This document shows, piece by piece, positions 9,253 through 18,134 of a stretch of DNA of 64,000 nt. Source of the stretch: Methylotenera sp. Its GTDB lineage: Bacteria; Pseudomonadota; Gammaproteobacteria; Burkholderiales; Methylophilaceae. Location: assembly GCA_014378845.1 (NCBI GenBank), contig JACMNB010000011.1, positions 62,001 through 126,000 of the forward strand, in the 5' to 3' direction. Both the position numbers and the translations under genes were made by a program. Position 1 is the stretch's first letter. Every line of letters begins with the position of its first letter. A model generated the notes under the pieces. The model searched no databases and had not been told where the DNA came from. It saw nothing but the letters and a program-made list of their open reading frames with translations.

Positions 9253-9438
9253 CTACTTGCTGATCAACATCAGCAGCAAACCAGCAGCCAGCGACATCAA
9301 ACCAATAAAGCGCAGCTGACCATCTTTAAGGTCAATCATGCGCTTAAAAGTTTCGCGCCAAGCTTGCGGCGCAATTAAAGGTAGCAATCCTTCAAATACC
9401 AACATTAAGCCGATGGCGAGAAATAGTGTGGAACTCAA
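9253..9438 (-). CDS. DUF2065 family small membrane protein
   Basis: A 61-residue protein with two membrane segments (about 4-22 and 43-59) separated by PQAWRETFKRMIDLKDGQLRF. This fits the DUF2065 (YjeT-like) family. The gene regularly follows hflC in betaproteobacterial and gammaproteobacterial hfl operons, as it does here. Its function is unknown; an accessory role to HflKC is only an inference from position. Confidence 0.85.
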   Translation of the reverse strand: MSSTLFLAIGLMLVFEGLLPLIAPQAWRETFKRMIDLKDGQLRFIGLMSLAAGLLLMLISK

Positions 9439-9488
9439 GTTAAACTGTAACCAGATGAATTGTTTCGCCGCAACTATTAGATAGCGCT

Positions 9489-10382
9489 TTAGTTTTTGCT
9501 GCCAGCGTTTCTAGCACTTGGCCCGCGCATATATTTAAAGAAATCAGAGTTTGGATCAAGCACCATCACGTCAGATTTACTTTTAAAGCTATTTTTATAG
9601 GCTTCTTGGCTGCGATAAAATGCGTAAAACTCAGGATTTTTGCCATAAGCCGCCGAGTAAGTTTCTGCAGCATTGGCGTCGCCGTCACCCTTAATTTTTT
9701 GTGCGTCTCGAAACGCTTCAGCAATAATCACTTCACGTTGTTTATCAGCATCAGCGCGGATTTTTTCTGATGCGGCCGAGCCTTCGGAGCGTAATTGATT
9801 GGCGATGCGTTTACGCTCTGAAATCATGCGGTCATATACTGATTTAGAAATTTCTTCTGAATAATCAACACGTTTTAAGCGCACATCCACTACTTGAATG
9901 CCGATTTGACGCGCTTCTTTATCGGCTTTAACACGTAAATTGTTCATAATCGCGTCGCGCTCACCTGCAATCACATCATGCACGGTGCGCTTGCCAAATT
10001 CGGCTCTAAAGCCTGCATTCACTACTTTAGAAAGTCTGTCTTCTGCGGCCGCTTCTCCGCCTTCTTTAATGGACACATAATATTTAGCCGGATCAACAAT
10101 GCGCCATTTTACAAACGAATCAACCATCATATATTTATTTTCGCTGGTATTAAACTTTGCGGGCGCTTCCCAATCGAGCGTCACAATACGCTTTTCAAAA
10201 TACTTGACGTCTTCAATCAGCGGCGTTTTAAAATATAAACCAGGTTCTTTTTTAACTGACACAATTTCGCCTAAGCGAAACACTAGCGCGTATTGCGTTT
10301 GGTCAACCGTAAACGCTGACATGCTAAGCAACAGCAAAAAAACAACAAAACCAATTACTATTAATCCGATATTTTTCATCAT
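9489..10382 (-). CDS. hflC: Membrane protease modulator HflC
   Basis: This 297-residue SPFH/band-7 protein has an N-terminal membrane anchor (about 5-23) and a periplasmic band-7 domain. A long coiled-coil region follows (ISERKRIANQLRSEGSAASEKIRADADKQR), then a conserved GDGDANAAETYSAAYGKNPEFYAFYRSQEAY stretch. With HflK it forms the large membrane cage around the FtsH protease. The gene is 15 bases downstream of hflK, so coupling is expected. Confidence 0.95.
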   Translation of the reverse strand: MMKNIGLIVIGFVVFLLLLSMSAFTVDQTQYALVFRLGEIVSVKKEPGLYFKTPLIEDVKYFEKRIVTLDWEAPAKFNTSENKYMMVDSFVKWRIVDPAKYYVSIKEGGEAAAEDRLSKVVNAGFRAEFGKRTVHDVIAGERDAIMNNLRVKADKEARQIGIQVVDVRLKRVDYSEEISKSVYDRMISERKRIANQLRSEGSAASEKIRADADKQREVIIAEAFRDAQKIKGDGDANAAETYSAAYGKNPEFYAFYRSQEAYKNSFKSKSDVMVLDPNSDFFKYMRGPSARNAGSKN

Positions 10383-10397
10383 ATTCTCTTTCGCTAG

Positions 10398-11639
10398 TTA
10401 GCGATTCTCTTTATCACGGTTACGCAGTGCATCATGGCCTTGCTCTACTTCAACTTCTGGCTCTTTGTTTGCTGAGGCCGCGCTGGCATTGGCTACGCCC
10501 GCATTAGTTGTGTTGGTGGTGACCATTAGTTTATCTAACGGTAAATAAAGCAAACTGCCGCCTTTTTGATCCACAATAACCTTGCTGGTGTTGCTTAAAA
10601 TCTGCTCTTGCGCATCTAAATAAATCCGTTCGCGCGTCACTTCTGGCGCTTTAATATATTGCGCTAAAATCTGCTCAAAACGGCTTGCATTACCTTTGGC
10701 CTCGTTCTCCACTTTAAGCTTATAACCTGCTGACTCAGCCGCCAAACGTGAAGCATTACCACGCGCTTTAGGAATCACATCGTTGGCATACGCTTGGCCT
10801 TCGTTAATCTGGCGCTGGTAGTCTTGATTGGCACGGTTAACGTCTTCAAACGCTTGCTGCACTTGCTCTGGCGGCTGCGCGCTTTGTAGCGATACGCTGG
10901 TAATCGTGACGCCTGCTTGGTAGCTATCTAAAATCGCTTGCATGCGTTCTGAGGTGTCTGAAAGGCCTTTTTGTAACAAATCATCTAGCTTGCTTTTGCC
11001 AACCACTTCGCGAATCGCTGTTTCAGCGGCCGACATGACTGCGTCATCGGTTGAGCGATTATTAAACAGAAAATCTTTGGCATTTTTAAGTTTGTATTGC
11101 ACTGCAAACTGCAAATCGATGATGTTTTCATCTTCAGTTAACATTAGCGCCTCTTTCGGCTGCTTGGTTTTGCCGCCCGTGCCTTCGCCGTTGGTGCGAT
11201 ACCCAACTTCTAAACGGCGCACTTGCTCCATGTTAACGACGTTTACTTGCTCAATCGGAAAAGGCCAATGCCAGCGCGGACCAGGCTCTGTTGTGGTATT
11301 GTATTTACCAAAAGTTTGAACGACGCCAAGAGAGCCTTGATCGACAATATAAAAGCCTGTTGCAAGCCATATCGCAACCATTAAACCTAAGATTGGAATA
11401 ATGGGCAAATCAAAGCCTTTGCCGCTGTTAGTGTTATTGCCGCCATTAGTACTGCCGCCATTGCCGCTATTTTTTTTGCCAAACAAATTATTGATTTTTT
11501 GGCTTAAATCGCGCAGCACTTGGTCTAGATCGGGAGGGCCTTCATTGTTTTTTTGGGCCATGCCCAAAAACTTCAAGCCTGAAAATTTTAAGCTTGAGAA
11601 GTTAAGCCCTGAATATTTAAATCTTGCCAATTTCACCAT
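10398..11639 (-). CDS. hflK: Membrane protease modulator HflK
   Basis: A 413-residue SPFH protein and partner of HflC around FtsH. It has a cytosolic Gly/Asn-rich N-terminal region (GNGGSTNGGNNTNSG), a membrane segment (IIPILGLMVAIWLATGFYIV), a band-7 domain and a C-terminal helical region. The start at 11639 is preferred because GGAG stands eight bases before it; the longer frame to 11672 would overlap hflX. An unusual feature is the first 25 residues, which repeat an F-K-(Y/L)-S-G-L-type unit about three times and come from an imperfect DNA repeat, extending the protein before the usual MAQKNNEGPPDLDQVL beginning. Confidence 0.93.
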   Translation of the reverse strand: MVKLARFKYSGLNFSSLKFSGLKFLGMAQKNNEGPPDLDQVLRDLSQKINNLFGKKNSGNGGSTNGGNNTNSGKGFDLPIIPILGLMVAIWLATGFYIVDQGSLGVVQTFGKYNTTTEPGPRWHWPFPIEQVNVVNMEQVRRLEVGYRTNGEGTGGKTKQPKEALMLTEDENIIDLQFAVQYKLKNAKDFLFNNRSTDDAVMSAAETAIREVVGKSKLDDLLQKGLSDTSERMQAILDSYQAGVTITSVSLQSAQPPEQVQQAFEDVNRANQDYQRQINEGQAYANDVIPKARGNASRLAAESAGYKLKVENEAKGNASRFEQILAQYIKAPEVTRERIYLDAQEQILSNTSKVIVDQKGGSLLYLPLDKLMVTTNTTNAGVANASAASANKEPEVEVEQGHDALRNRDKENR

Positions 11640-11658
11640 CTTAAACTCCGTAAAAACA

Positions 11659-12888
11659 TTATGCGTGCGCACTTTCTTCTGTGCTCAATTTTTTTAACCA
11701 TTGCTGATGCTCAATTAAAGCGAGCTTTATAAAATCAATGCCCGCACCTGTCTTGGCAGACAAGCGTATTTGAATAATTCTACCATATTCGTCGCGCTGC
11801 AAACCTGGCGCGGCGTCAGCTGTTAAGCCGTCTAAGCGATCGATTTGGTTGAGCACAACAACTTGCGGCACCGATGAGGCGCCAATTTCATTCAACACTT
11901 TATTCACTTGGGCAGTTTGCGCGTCGCGATTAGTACTCACCACGTCCACAATGTGCAACAATAAATCAGCTTGCGCGGCCTCTTCTAAAGTGGCGCCAAA
12001 GGCCTCAATTAATGTGGTTGGTAAATGCTTAATAAAACCAACCGTGTCTGACATCACCACCTCACTGCGGCCTAAATACTGGCCTTCTGCATTGTAATCA
12101 GATTGTGCATCGCCCAAATAGAGCTTGCGCGAGGTAGTATCTAGCGTGGCAAATAACTGATCTGCCGCGTATACGCCCGATTGCGTTAATCGATTAAACA
12201 AGGTTGATTTACCAGCGTTGGTATAACCTACCAGCGACACCGTCATGGTGTTAGAACGTTTGCGTGATTTGCGCTGCATGCTGCGCTGTTGCTTGAGTTT
12301 GGCTAGCTTCTCACGCAATTGTTTAACGCGCACACCAATCATTCGCTTGTCCAGCTCTAACTGTTTCTCACCCGGGCCACCGCGGACACCAATGCCACCT
12401 TTTTGCCGCTCTAAGTGTGTCCAGCCGCGCACTAAGCGCGTGGATAAATGCTCTTGCTGGGCCAATTCAACTTGCAATTTACCTTCATGGCTTTTTGCGC
12501 GTTGTGCAAAAATATCTAAAATCAAACCCGTTCTATCCAACACTTTGGCTTGCAAAAAGCGCTCTAAATTGCGCTGTTGCGATGGGCTTAAATCATGGTT
12601 AAATGCCACTAAACTGGTTTCACTTGCTTCCAACATTAGTTTTAATTCATCGGCTTTACCACTACCTATAAAGAGCTTTGCATCAGGCGTACTGCGTTTG
12701 CCTTCAATAGTGGCGCGCACAATCATGCCAGCCGATGTGACTAGCTGACGAAGCTCTTGCAAGCTTTCGGCATAATCGGGCTCGCCAAAATCAACGCTCA
12801 CCAACACCACCGCGCCATCAGAAGCGGCAGTTAATATCGTTGGATTAGCTAGGGTATTTTCGCCGTAACCAGTAGGCTTAATTGCCAA
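11659..12888 (-). CDS. hflX: Ribosome-splitting GTPase HflX
   Basis: This 409-residue Obg-like GTPase has an N-terminal HflX domain containing FNHDLSPSQQRNLE and the GPGEKQLELDKR segment. A coiled stretch and the G domain follow: GYTNAGKST (P-loop), DTVGFIKHLP (G3) and NQID (G4). HflX binds the large ribosomal subunit and splits stalled ribosomes under stress. It lies four bases after hfq and just before hflK. Confidence 0.95.
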   Translation of the reverse strand: MAIKPTGYGENTLANPTILTAASDGAVVLVSVDFGEPDYAESLQELRQLVTSAGMIVRATIEGKRSTPDAKLFIGSGKADELKLMLEASETSLVAFNHDLSPSQQRNLERFLQAKVLDRTGLILDIFAQRAKSHEGKLQVELAQQEHLSTRLVRGWTHLERQKGGIGVRGGPGEKQLELDKRMIGVRVKQLREKLAKLKQQRSMQRKSRKRSNTMTVSLVGYTNAGKSTLFNRLTQSGVYAADQLFATLDTTSRKLYLGDAQSDYNAEGQYLGRSEVVMSDTVGFIKHLPTTLIEAFGATLEEAAQADLLLHIVDVVSTNRDAQTAQVNKVLNEIGASSVPQVVVLNQIDRLDGLTADAAPGLQRDEYGRIIQIRLSAKTGAGIDFIKLALIEHQQWLKKLSTEESAHA

Positions 12889-12891
12889 CCT

Positions 12892-13131
12892 TTATTCTTC
12901 CGTTTGTTCTGGCAGCGTCATGGTGACTGCGCGCGCTGGCACAATGGTAGAAATAGCGTGCTTATAGACCATTTGGGTGACGGTATTTTTAAGTAAAATC
13001 ACGTATTGATCAAACGAATCGACTTGGCCCTGTAGTTTGATGCCATTCACCAAATAAATAGACACCTGTACGTGTTCTTTTCTGAGTGCGTTCAAGAACG
13101 GGTCTTGCAGCATTTGTCCTTTGTTGTTCAT
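12892..13131 (-). CDS. hfq: RNA chaperone Hfq
   Basis: This is the 79-residue Sm-like protein that forms hexamers and pairs small RNAs with mRNAs. Sm1 ([20 protein letters not shown]) and Sm2 ([13 protein letters not shown]) motifs are intact, and the N-terminal [16 protein letters not shown] is typical. A strong AAGGAG stands just upstream of the ATG. It heads the operon running to purA; unlike in many relatives, der is not directly upstream but about 19 kb away. Confidence 0.97.
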   Translation of the reverse strand: MNNKGQMLQDPFLNALRKEHVQVSIYLVNGIKLQGQVDSFDQYVILLKNTVTQMVYKHAISTIVPARAVTMTLPEQTEE

Positions 13132-13277
13132 CTTGTGCTCCTTGTAGTTTTATAAAATTGGAGTAGCTTAAATAAATGCATTTAAACTAAAACTGCCATG
13201 CATATGACTATCATTGCGTGGTTTTGTTCTAATTTCAAGTGCCATGCTAAGCTTTTTTTGCATAAAATGTCTTAATG

Positions 13278-14672
13278 TCAGGTTAAACTCGCGCTTATTC
13301 TTGCTAGCGTTTCTTTTTGTCCTAAAATATTCATTACTTGATCGATACTCGGCGATTGTGCAATGCCGCACAACATTACGCGTAAAGGCATGGCAACTTT
13401 GGGAAACTTAAGCCCATATTGCGCCACAACTAGGTTAATTTCGTGATGAATCGCCTCTGCAGTCCACTCAATAGTGCTGAACTGCTTAGCCAGAGTTTTA
13501 AGTGTAGGTTTAATATCATCGGTTAAATGTTTTTCAACATCGGCCGCGTTGGCGACAGGTACTGCGTAAAAATAAGCAATATCTTTAGCTAATTGGTTTA
13601 AATTATTGGCGCGTTCTTTGTATAAATTTAACACATTGATAAGGTTAGGCTCTGCATGCACTTGTACATTTAATTTGGCTAAACGCTGGGTAATATCTGC
13701 ACTAATCGCATCGCTAGTGGCTTCTTTAATATAATGTGCGTTTAGCCAATTGAGCTTTTCAGTATTAAATTGCGCCGCAGAGGGCGTAATGTGATCTAAA
13801 TCAAACCACTGGCAAAATTGCTGCATATTAAAAATTTCTGCGTCGCCGTGACTCCAGCCTAACCGGGCAAGATAGTTTAAAACGGCTTCTTTCAAATAAC
13901 CATCTTCGTGATACTGCATGACGCTTACTGCGCCGTGCCGCTTAGAAAGCTTTTGACCGTCATCGCCCAAAATCATCGACAAATGCGCATATTGTGGGAT
14001 AGTTGCGCCAAGTGCAACCAGCATATTAATTTGCCGCGGCGTATTATTGACATGGTCGTCGCCTCGAATCACTTGAGTAATGCCCATTTCATAATCATCC
14101 ACCACCACGCAAAAATTGTAGGTCGGCGTGCCGTCATTGCGGGCAATAATCAAATCGTCCAGCTCACTATTGGCGATTTCTATGCGCCCTTTTACTAAGT
14201 CATCCCAAGCCACAACGCCAGTTTGCGGATTTTTAAAACGAATAACGGGCGGCGTATCACTTGGCACTTGCGGCAAGGTTTTACCTGCCTCGGGCCGCCA
14301 TTTTCCATCGTAACGCGGCTTTTCGCCTGCCAGCGTTTGCGTCTCACGCAACGCTTCTAACTCCTCTTTACTGCTATAGCAATAATAGGCGGTGCCCGCG
14401 TCCAGCATGGTTTGCAGCACTTTTTTGTAAGTATCTATGCGCTGCATTTGGTAAAACGGGCCTTCGTCATAATCCAAGCCCAACCATTGCATGCCATCCA
14501 TAATGGCTTGCACGGCAGCTGGCGTGCTGCGCTCTACATCGGTATCTTCAATGCGCAGAATAAATTTGCCGCCCTGTTTTTTAGCGTAAGCCCAAGAGAA
14601 TAGCGCGGTGCGCGCGCCGCCGATGTGTAAAAAGCCTGTTGGGCTGGGCGCAAAACGGGTGCGAATGGTCAT
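13278..14672 (-). CDS. gltX: Glutamyl-tRNA synthetase
   Basis: This 464-residue class I synthetase charges tRNA-Glu. The HIGH-type motif appears as FAPSPTGFLHIGGARTALF at the N-terminus and the KMSKS-type motif as KLSKRHG at about 245-251. The C-terminal anticodon-binding cage ends at residue 464. Length is normal. It lies upstream of hfq on the same strand with a 146-base gap, so it may be separately transcribed. No clear ribosome binding site was seen before the ATG. Confidence 0.96.
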   Translation of the reverse strand: MTIRTRFAPSPTGFLHIGGARTALFSWAYAKKQGGKFILRIEDTDVERSTPAAVQAIMDGMQWLGLDYDEGPFYQMQRIDTYKKVLQTMLDAGTAYYCYSSKEELEALRETQTLAGEKPRYDGKWRPEAGKTLPQVPSDTPPVIRFKNPQTGVVAWDDLVKGRIEIANSELDDLIIARNDGTPTYNFCVVVDDYEMGITQVIRGDDHVNNTPRQINMLVALGATIPQYAHLSMILGDDGQKLSKRHGAVSVMQYHEDGYLKEAVLNYLARLGWSHGDAEIFNMQQFCQWFDLDHITPSAAQFNTEKLNWLNAHYIKEATSDAISADITQRLAKLNVQVHAEPNLINVLNLYKERANNLNQLAKDIAYFYAVPVANAADVEKHLTDDIKPTLKTLAKQFSTIEWTAEAIHHEINLVVAQYGLKFPKVAMPLRVMLCGIAQSPSIDQVMNILGQKETLARISASLT

Positions 14673-14895
14673 ATATGCAACGCTATAAAAGGAAAAAGAC
14701 TATTTTAACATGCTATTTAGCATGCAATAGGTTCGGTGATTTTAAAAAAATAAATTGTCTTTTTACATTAACAATTGATTATTCAATGATTTACGATTAT
14801 GTTGGGGCGTATTTTGCTAGTTTTTTGATAGCGTTTTAGAATATTGTTGACCAAAAATAAACTTAATTAGTCAGCGGCCGTATAATTACCTTTAA

Positions 14896-16614
14896 ATGAA
14901 AACTTTTATACAAAAAATATTCAATTTAAATGCAGATAAACACTCGCATTCATTGACAGCTTGGGTTGATCAGCTGGAAGAAATGAGCGACTTAAATGCA
15001 TTGCAATTTGCAACGCAGCAATTAGTGCAGTTAATCAACCCTGCCGATGATGCTGAAACCTTAGCATTACAACAGCAATATGATTTTATTTTAAATTTAG
15101 AAGCGCTTAATTTTAGCCGTTTAGAAAAGCTTTCTACGCAATTTTCTAGTGTAGAGAATATGAAGTTGGAGCTTGAAAATAGCATATGCGAGATTTGCTA
15201 TAACTATTTTCGTCAAACCTATATTTTTCAACTTAAAATCATCGAGCAAATTGCAGAGCACAGCAAAGCACAGCAAGTCATTGCACTTAATACTAAGGCA
15301 GATCATTTAACTTTGCTGGTTGCGCGCACGCTGTATGCAGCCTTTAATATGGTGAAATGGCGCATGTTTAGCCAAGCCAACCCGCCTGCTAAAGTATGGT
15401 TACAAATCAATGTGTTGTATCGATTTTCTGCACAAAGAGCCTTATTAAATAATACGGTAGCAGTATTTAATCATGCCTCAATGACGACTTTATCAGCCTT
15501 GTTTGTGCAAATTTATATGCTGGGGCAATTAACGCACGCCAGCATGCATAAATATCAACTAGAAATTGCTACGCGCGTTATTAGTGCATTGCTAAGCCGC
15601 GCACGCATAAGCGATAAATTTACGCCCGAACATTATTTGTTTTGCATCGATTTACAACAAGATGCGCCCGCCAAACGCATTCGCGACCCACATCCAAGCG
15701 GAAGTTTTCGTTACTGGGAGCTTGATGAGCTGGAAAAATTATTAACGGTTGCGGTTACGGTTTCTGATCGCGGCGAGATTCCGCAAAGTTTGGCATTGGC
15801 TAAAATTGATAACGTTAAAAAGCTGAACGAAACCTTGCATATTTTATTGGCCGAATGGAAGAAAACGGGTTATGTGCGCCAACGCCGCAAAATCACTCGG
15901 CAAGCCAGCTCAAAAACCGCAAGAGTTGAATCGGGCATTAACGAAATTTGTAATCAAGTAAAGCAGGCAAATTTAATTAGCGGTAGTTTGCATGATGGCT
16001 TACACCAATTACATCCGCTGCAATCGCATTCGTTTGATGAGCGTTTACGCTTGCAGACCTCATTACGAAGTAACAGCCTAATAGCGGCTACCAGCGGCAC
16101 GCTAGATACTTGGATGATTACTGACGAAAGCCCACATGGTTTGGGCGTGCGCGTCAATAAATATGCCAATATTTTAGCCAGACCCGACAAATTAATTGGT
16201 TTGATGATTGAAAACGAAACAACCGCAATTGTGATTGGCATGATTCGCTCGGTAAAGCCTACACAAGGCAATCAACTAAGGGTTGGCGTACAAATTATTT
16301 CGCATCACCCAAGCTGGGTGCAATTAAAACGCGTGGATAACAATGAAGTTTTTGCTAACACAAATACAAATGCCGAGTTTCAGGATAACTTCAACGCAAT
16401 CAAACCGTCGTCGCTTGATATGGACTTATTTTCGGGCATCTACCTGCCAATTGAAGGGGGCCTATCAGATACTTCTTGCTTAATTTTACCCAAAATTTAT
16501 TATCGTGCAAACGCCACATACAGCGTTACTATCGCAGGCGTAGCGCAAAATGTGAAACTAGGCGAGCCAATCGAATCGCACGATGATTGGGTAAAGTTAG
16601 AGTTTCCATTTTAA
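14896..16614 (+). CDS. Conserved hypothetical protein, possible C-terminal PilZ-like domain
   Basis: A 572-residue soluble-looking protein that I cannot assign to a named family. The N-terminal 300 residues are mostly helical. The C-terminal part contains TWMITDESPHGLGVRV, KLIGLMIE and IGMIRSVKPT, followed by LRVGVQIISHHP. That beta-rich pattern resembles PilZ-type c-di-GMP receptors, although the usual RxxxR is not obvious. No signal peptide or membrane segment is seen. The gene stands alone between gltX (divergent) and the RND operon (convergent, 23 bases apart). The start has no strong ribosome binding site. Confidence 0.6.
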   Translation: MKTFIQKIFNLNADKHSHSLTAWVDQLEEMSDLNALQFATQQLVQLINPADDAETLALQQQYDFILNLEALNFSRLEKLSTQFSSVENMKLELENSICEICYNYFRQTYIFQLKIIEQIAEHSKAQQVIALNTKADHLTLLVARTLYAAFNMVKWRMFSQANPPAKVWLQINVLYRFSAQRALLNNTVAVFNHASMTTLSALFVQIYMLGQLTHASMHKYQLEIATRVISALLSRARISDKFTPEHYLFCIDLQQDAPAKRIRDPHPSGSFRYWELDELEKLLTVAVTVSDRGEIPQSLALAKIDNVKKLNETLHILLAEWKKTGYVRQRRKITRQASSKTARVESGINEICNQVKQANLISGSLHDGLHQLHPLQSHSFDERLRLQTSLRSNSLIAATSGTLDTWMITDESPHGLGVRVNKYANILARPDKLIGLMIENETTAIVIGMIRSVKPTQGNQLRVGVQIISHHPSWVQLKRVDNNEVFANTNTNAEFQDNFNAIKPSSLDMDLFSGIYLPIEGGLSDTSCLILPKIYYRANATYSVTIAGVAQNVKLGEPIESHDDWVKLEFPF

Positions 16615-16637
16615 GTATTGAGTTTAATTTTAGCCGC

Positions 16638-18134
16638 TTACTGCGCTTTGACAGCGCTATCTTTTGTGGAAGTTGTATTGGCCAAGCCAGCTTTCCAGTC
16701 GCCACGCCAATCTCCACGCCAATCTCCACCCAAGGCTTTAAACAATTCTACTGTTGATAAAAAAGTCGCCTGCTTAGCTTGCACCACTGCTAGCGAAGCA
16801 TCGTTATGTACGCGCTGTGCATCTAGCACCTCTAAATAGGCCGAATAGCCTGATTTATAACGATTTTCGGCCACGCTTAAGGCTTGTTTAGCAGAAGTTT
16901 GGCTGCGCTTAAAAGCTTCTTCACGCTCGGCATTTAAGCGGCGCGAAATAAGCGCGTCATTGACTTCTCTAAACGCGTCTTGAATGGCTGTTTGATATTG
17001 TGCCAATGTTTGTTTTTGGCGTGCATCGGCTTGTTCAACGCGTGATTTTCGTCGACCAAAGTCGAAAATCGGCAAATCTAAACCGAGTCCAAAACTCCAA
17101 ATACGGGCGCCCGGTTTCAAAATATCGCCTAAATCCACGCTTTCTGCACCCAAGCTGCCCGTTAAACTAATGCTGGGGTACATGGCCGCTTTGGCCACGC
17201 CAATTTTGGCATTTTGTGCAATTAAGTTTTGTTCTGCTTGGCGAATATCAGGGCGATTTTCTAGTAAGGCTGAAGGCAAGCCTGCTGGCGGCGTTGGCGG
17301 CAATGGTTGGCTGCGCAAATCACCCGTAGCAATCGTTAAATCTAACTGACCAGTTAGCACCGCCAGTTGATGCAAGGTTAACGCGCGCGTACGCGTTAAT
17401 TCAGTTAATTGTGCTTCTAAATTGCTTACCTGCACTTCGGCTTGGCTCACCTCTAAACTGCTAGCGACACCGCCTGCCAAGCGGCGCTGATTTAAACTAA
17501 GCGCTTCTTTGCGGCTAACTTGGTTATCTTTTGTCACCGCAATTTGTGCGTCTAATCCGCGCAATTGCAAGTAATTACTGGCAACTAAGCCAATTAACGA
17601 TAATTCCACCGTGTCTTTTCCAGCGCGGGAGGCAAGCGCATTGGCCGCGGCCGATTCTTTATTCCGTTTTACTTTACCCCAAAAATCAATCTCGTAAGCG
17701 GTACTTAAGCCAAAATTAAAACTATTGCGAATTGCACCACCAAACGCTGGAAAAGCACCTAACTCGGTCACTTTGCTGCGCGAGGCGCCAGCGCCTAAAT
17801 CCACTTGTGGATACAACGACGCGCCCACTTCACGCATGCTGGCATCGGCCTCTTCAATGCGCGCCAATGCAAGCGCAATGTTAGTGTTATTTTTTAAGCT
17901 TAATTCTACAAGCGCATTTAATGTTGAGTCTTGATATTGTAGCCACCATTGTTTTTGCGTAGTGTTGGCCGCGTTAGTGGAAGTATCCTCGCTGTAATTG
18001 GCGGGTAAATTGGCCTGCGTGCGCTGATAATCTGGCCCAACTGTTTTGCAACTGATTAAAATCAGGCACATGCTTGCAATAAAAAATTTATTCTTGCTTA
18101 TCGTTAAATAAGTGGTCATTAAATAATTTGTCAT
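16638..18134 (-). CDS. Efflux outer membrane lipoprotein, NodT/OprM type
   Basis: This is the outer membrane channel of a tripartite RND pump, 498 residues. A lipobox LILISC puts the lipidated cysteine at residue 29. Two OEP repeats follow, with CKTVGPDYQRTQANLP, GLSTAYEIDFWGKVKR, ENRPDIRQAEQNL and RYKSGYSAYLEVLDAQR, as in OprM/AdeK proteins. The start overlaps the stop of the pump gene by one base. Near the C-terminus GGDWRGDWRGDW comes from a 12-base tandem repeat at about 16697-16730, which makes this end longer than usual. Confidence 0.92.
   Translation of the reverse strand: MTNYLMTTYLTISKNKFFIASMCLILISCKTVGPDYQRTQANLPANYSEDTSTNAANTTQKQWWLQYQDSTLNALVELSLKNNTNIALALARIEEADASMREVGASLYPQVDLGAGASRSKVTELGAFPAFGGAIRNSFNFGLSTAYEIDFWGKVKRNKESAAANALASRAGKDTVELSLIGLVASNYLQLRGLDAQIAVTKDNQVSRKEALSLNQRRLAGGVASSLEVSQAEVQVSNLEAQLTELTRTRALTLHQLAVLTGQLDLTIATGDLRSQPLPPTPPAGLPSALLENRPDIRQAEQNLIAQNAKIGVAKAAMYPSISLTGSLGAESVDLGDILKPGARIWSFGLGLDLPIFDFGRRKSRVEQADARQKQTLAQYQTAIQDAFREVNDALISRRLNAEREEAFKRSQTSAKQALSVAENRYKSGYSAYLEVLDAQRVHNDASLAVVQAKQATFLSTVELFKALGGDWRGDWRGDWKAGLANTTSTKDSAVKAQ

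Noticed and set aside
14708..14726. Terminator-like hairpin ATGCTATTTAGCAT near gltX.
   Set aside because: It lies upstream of gltX and not at the end of any gene; the stem is short and AT-rich.
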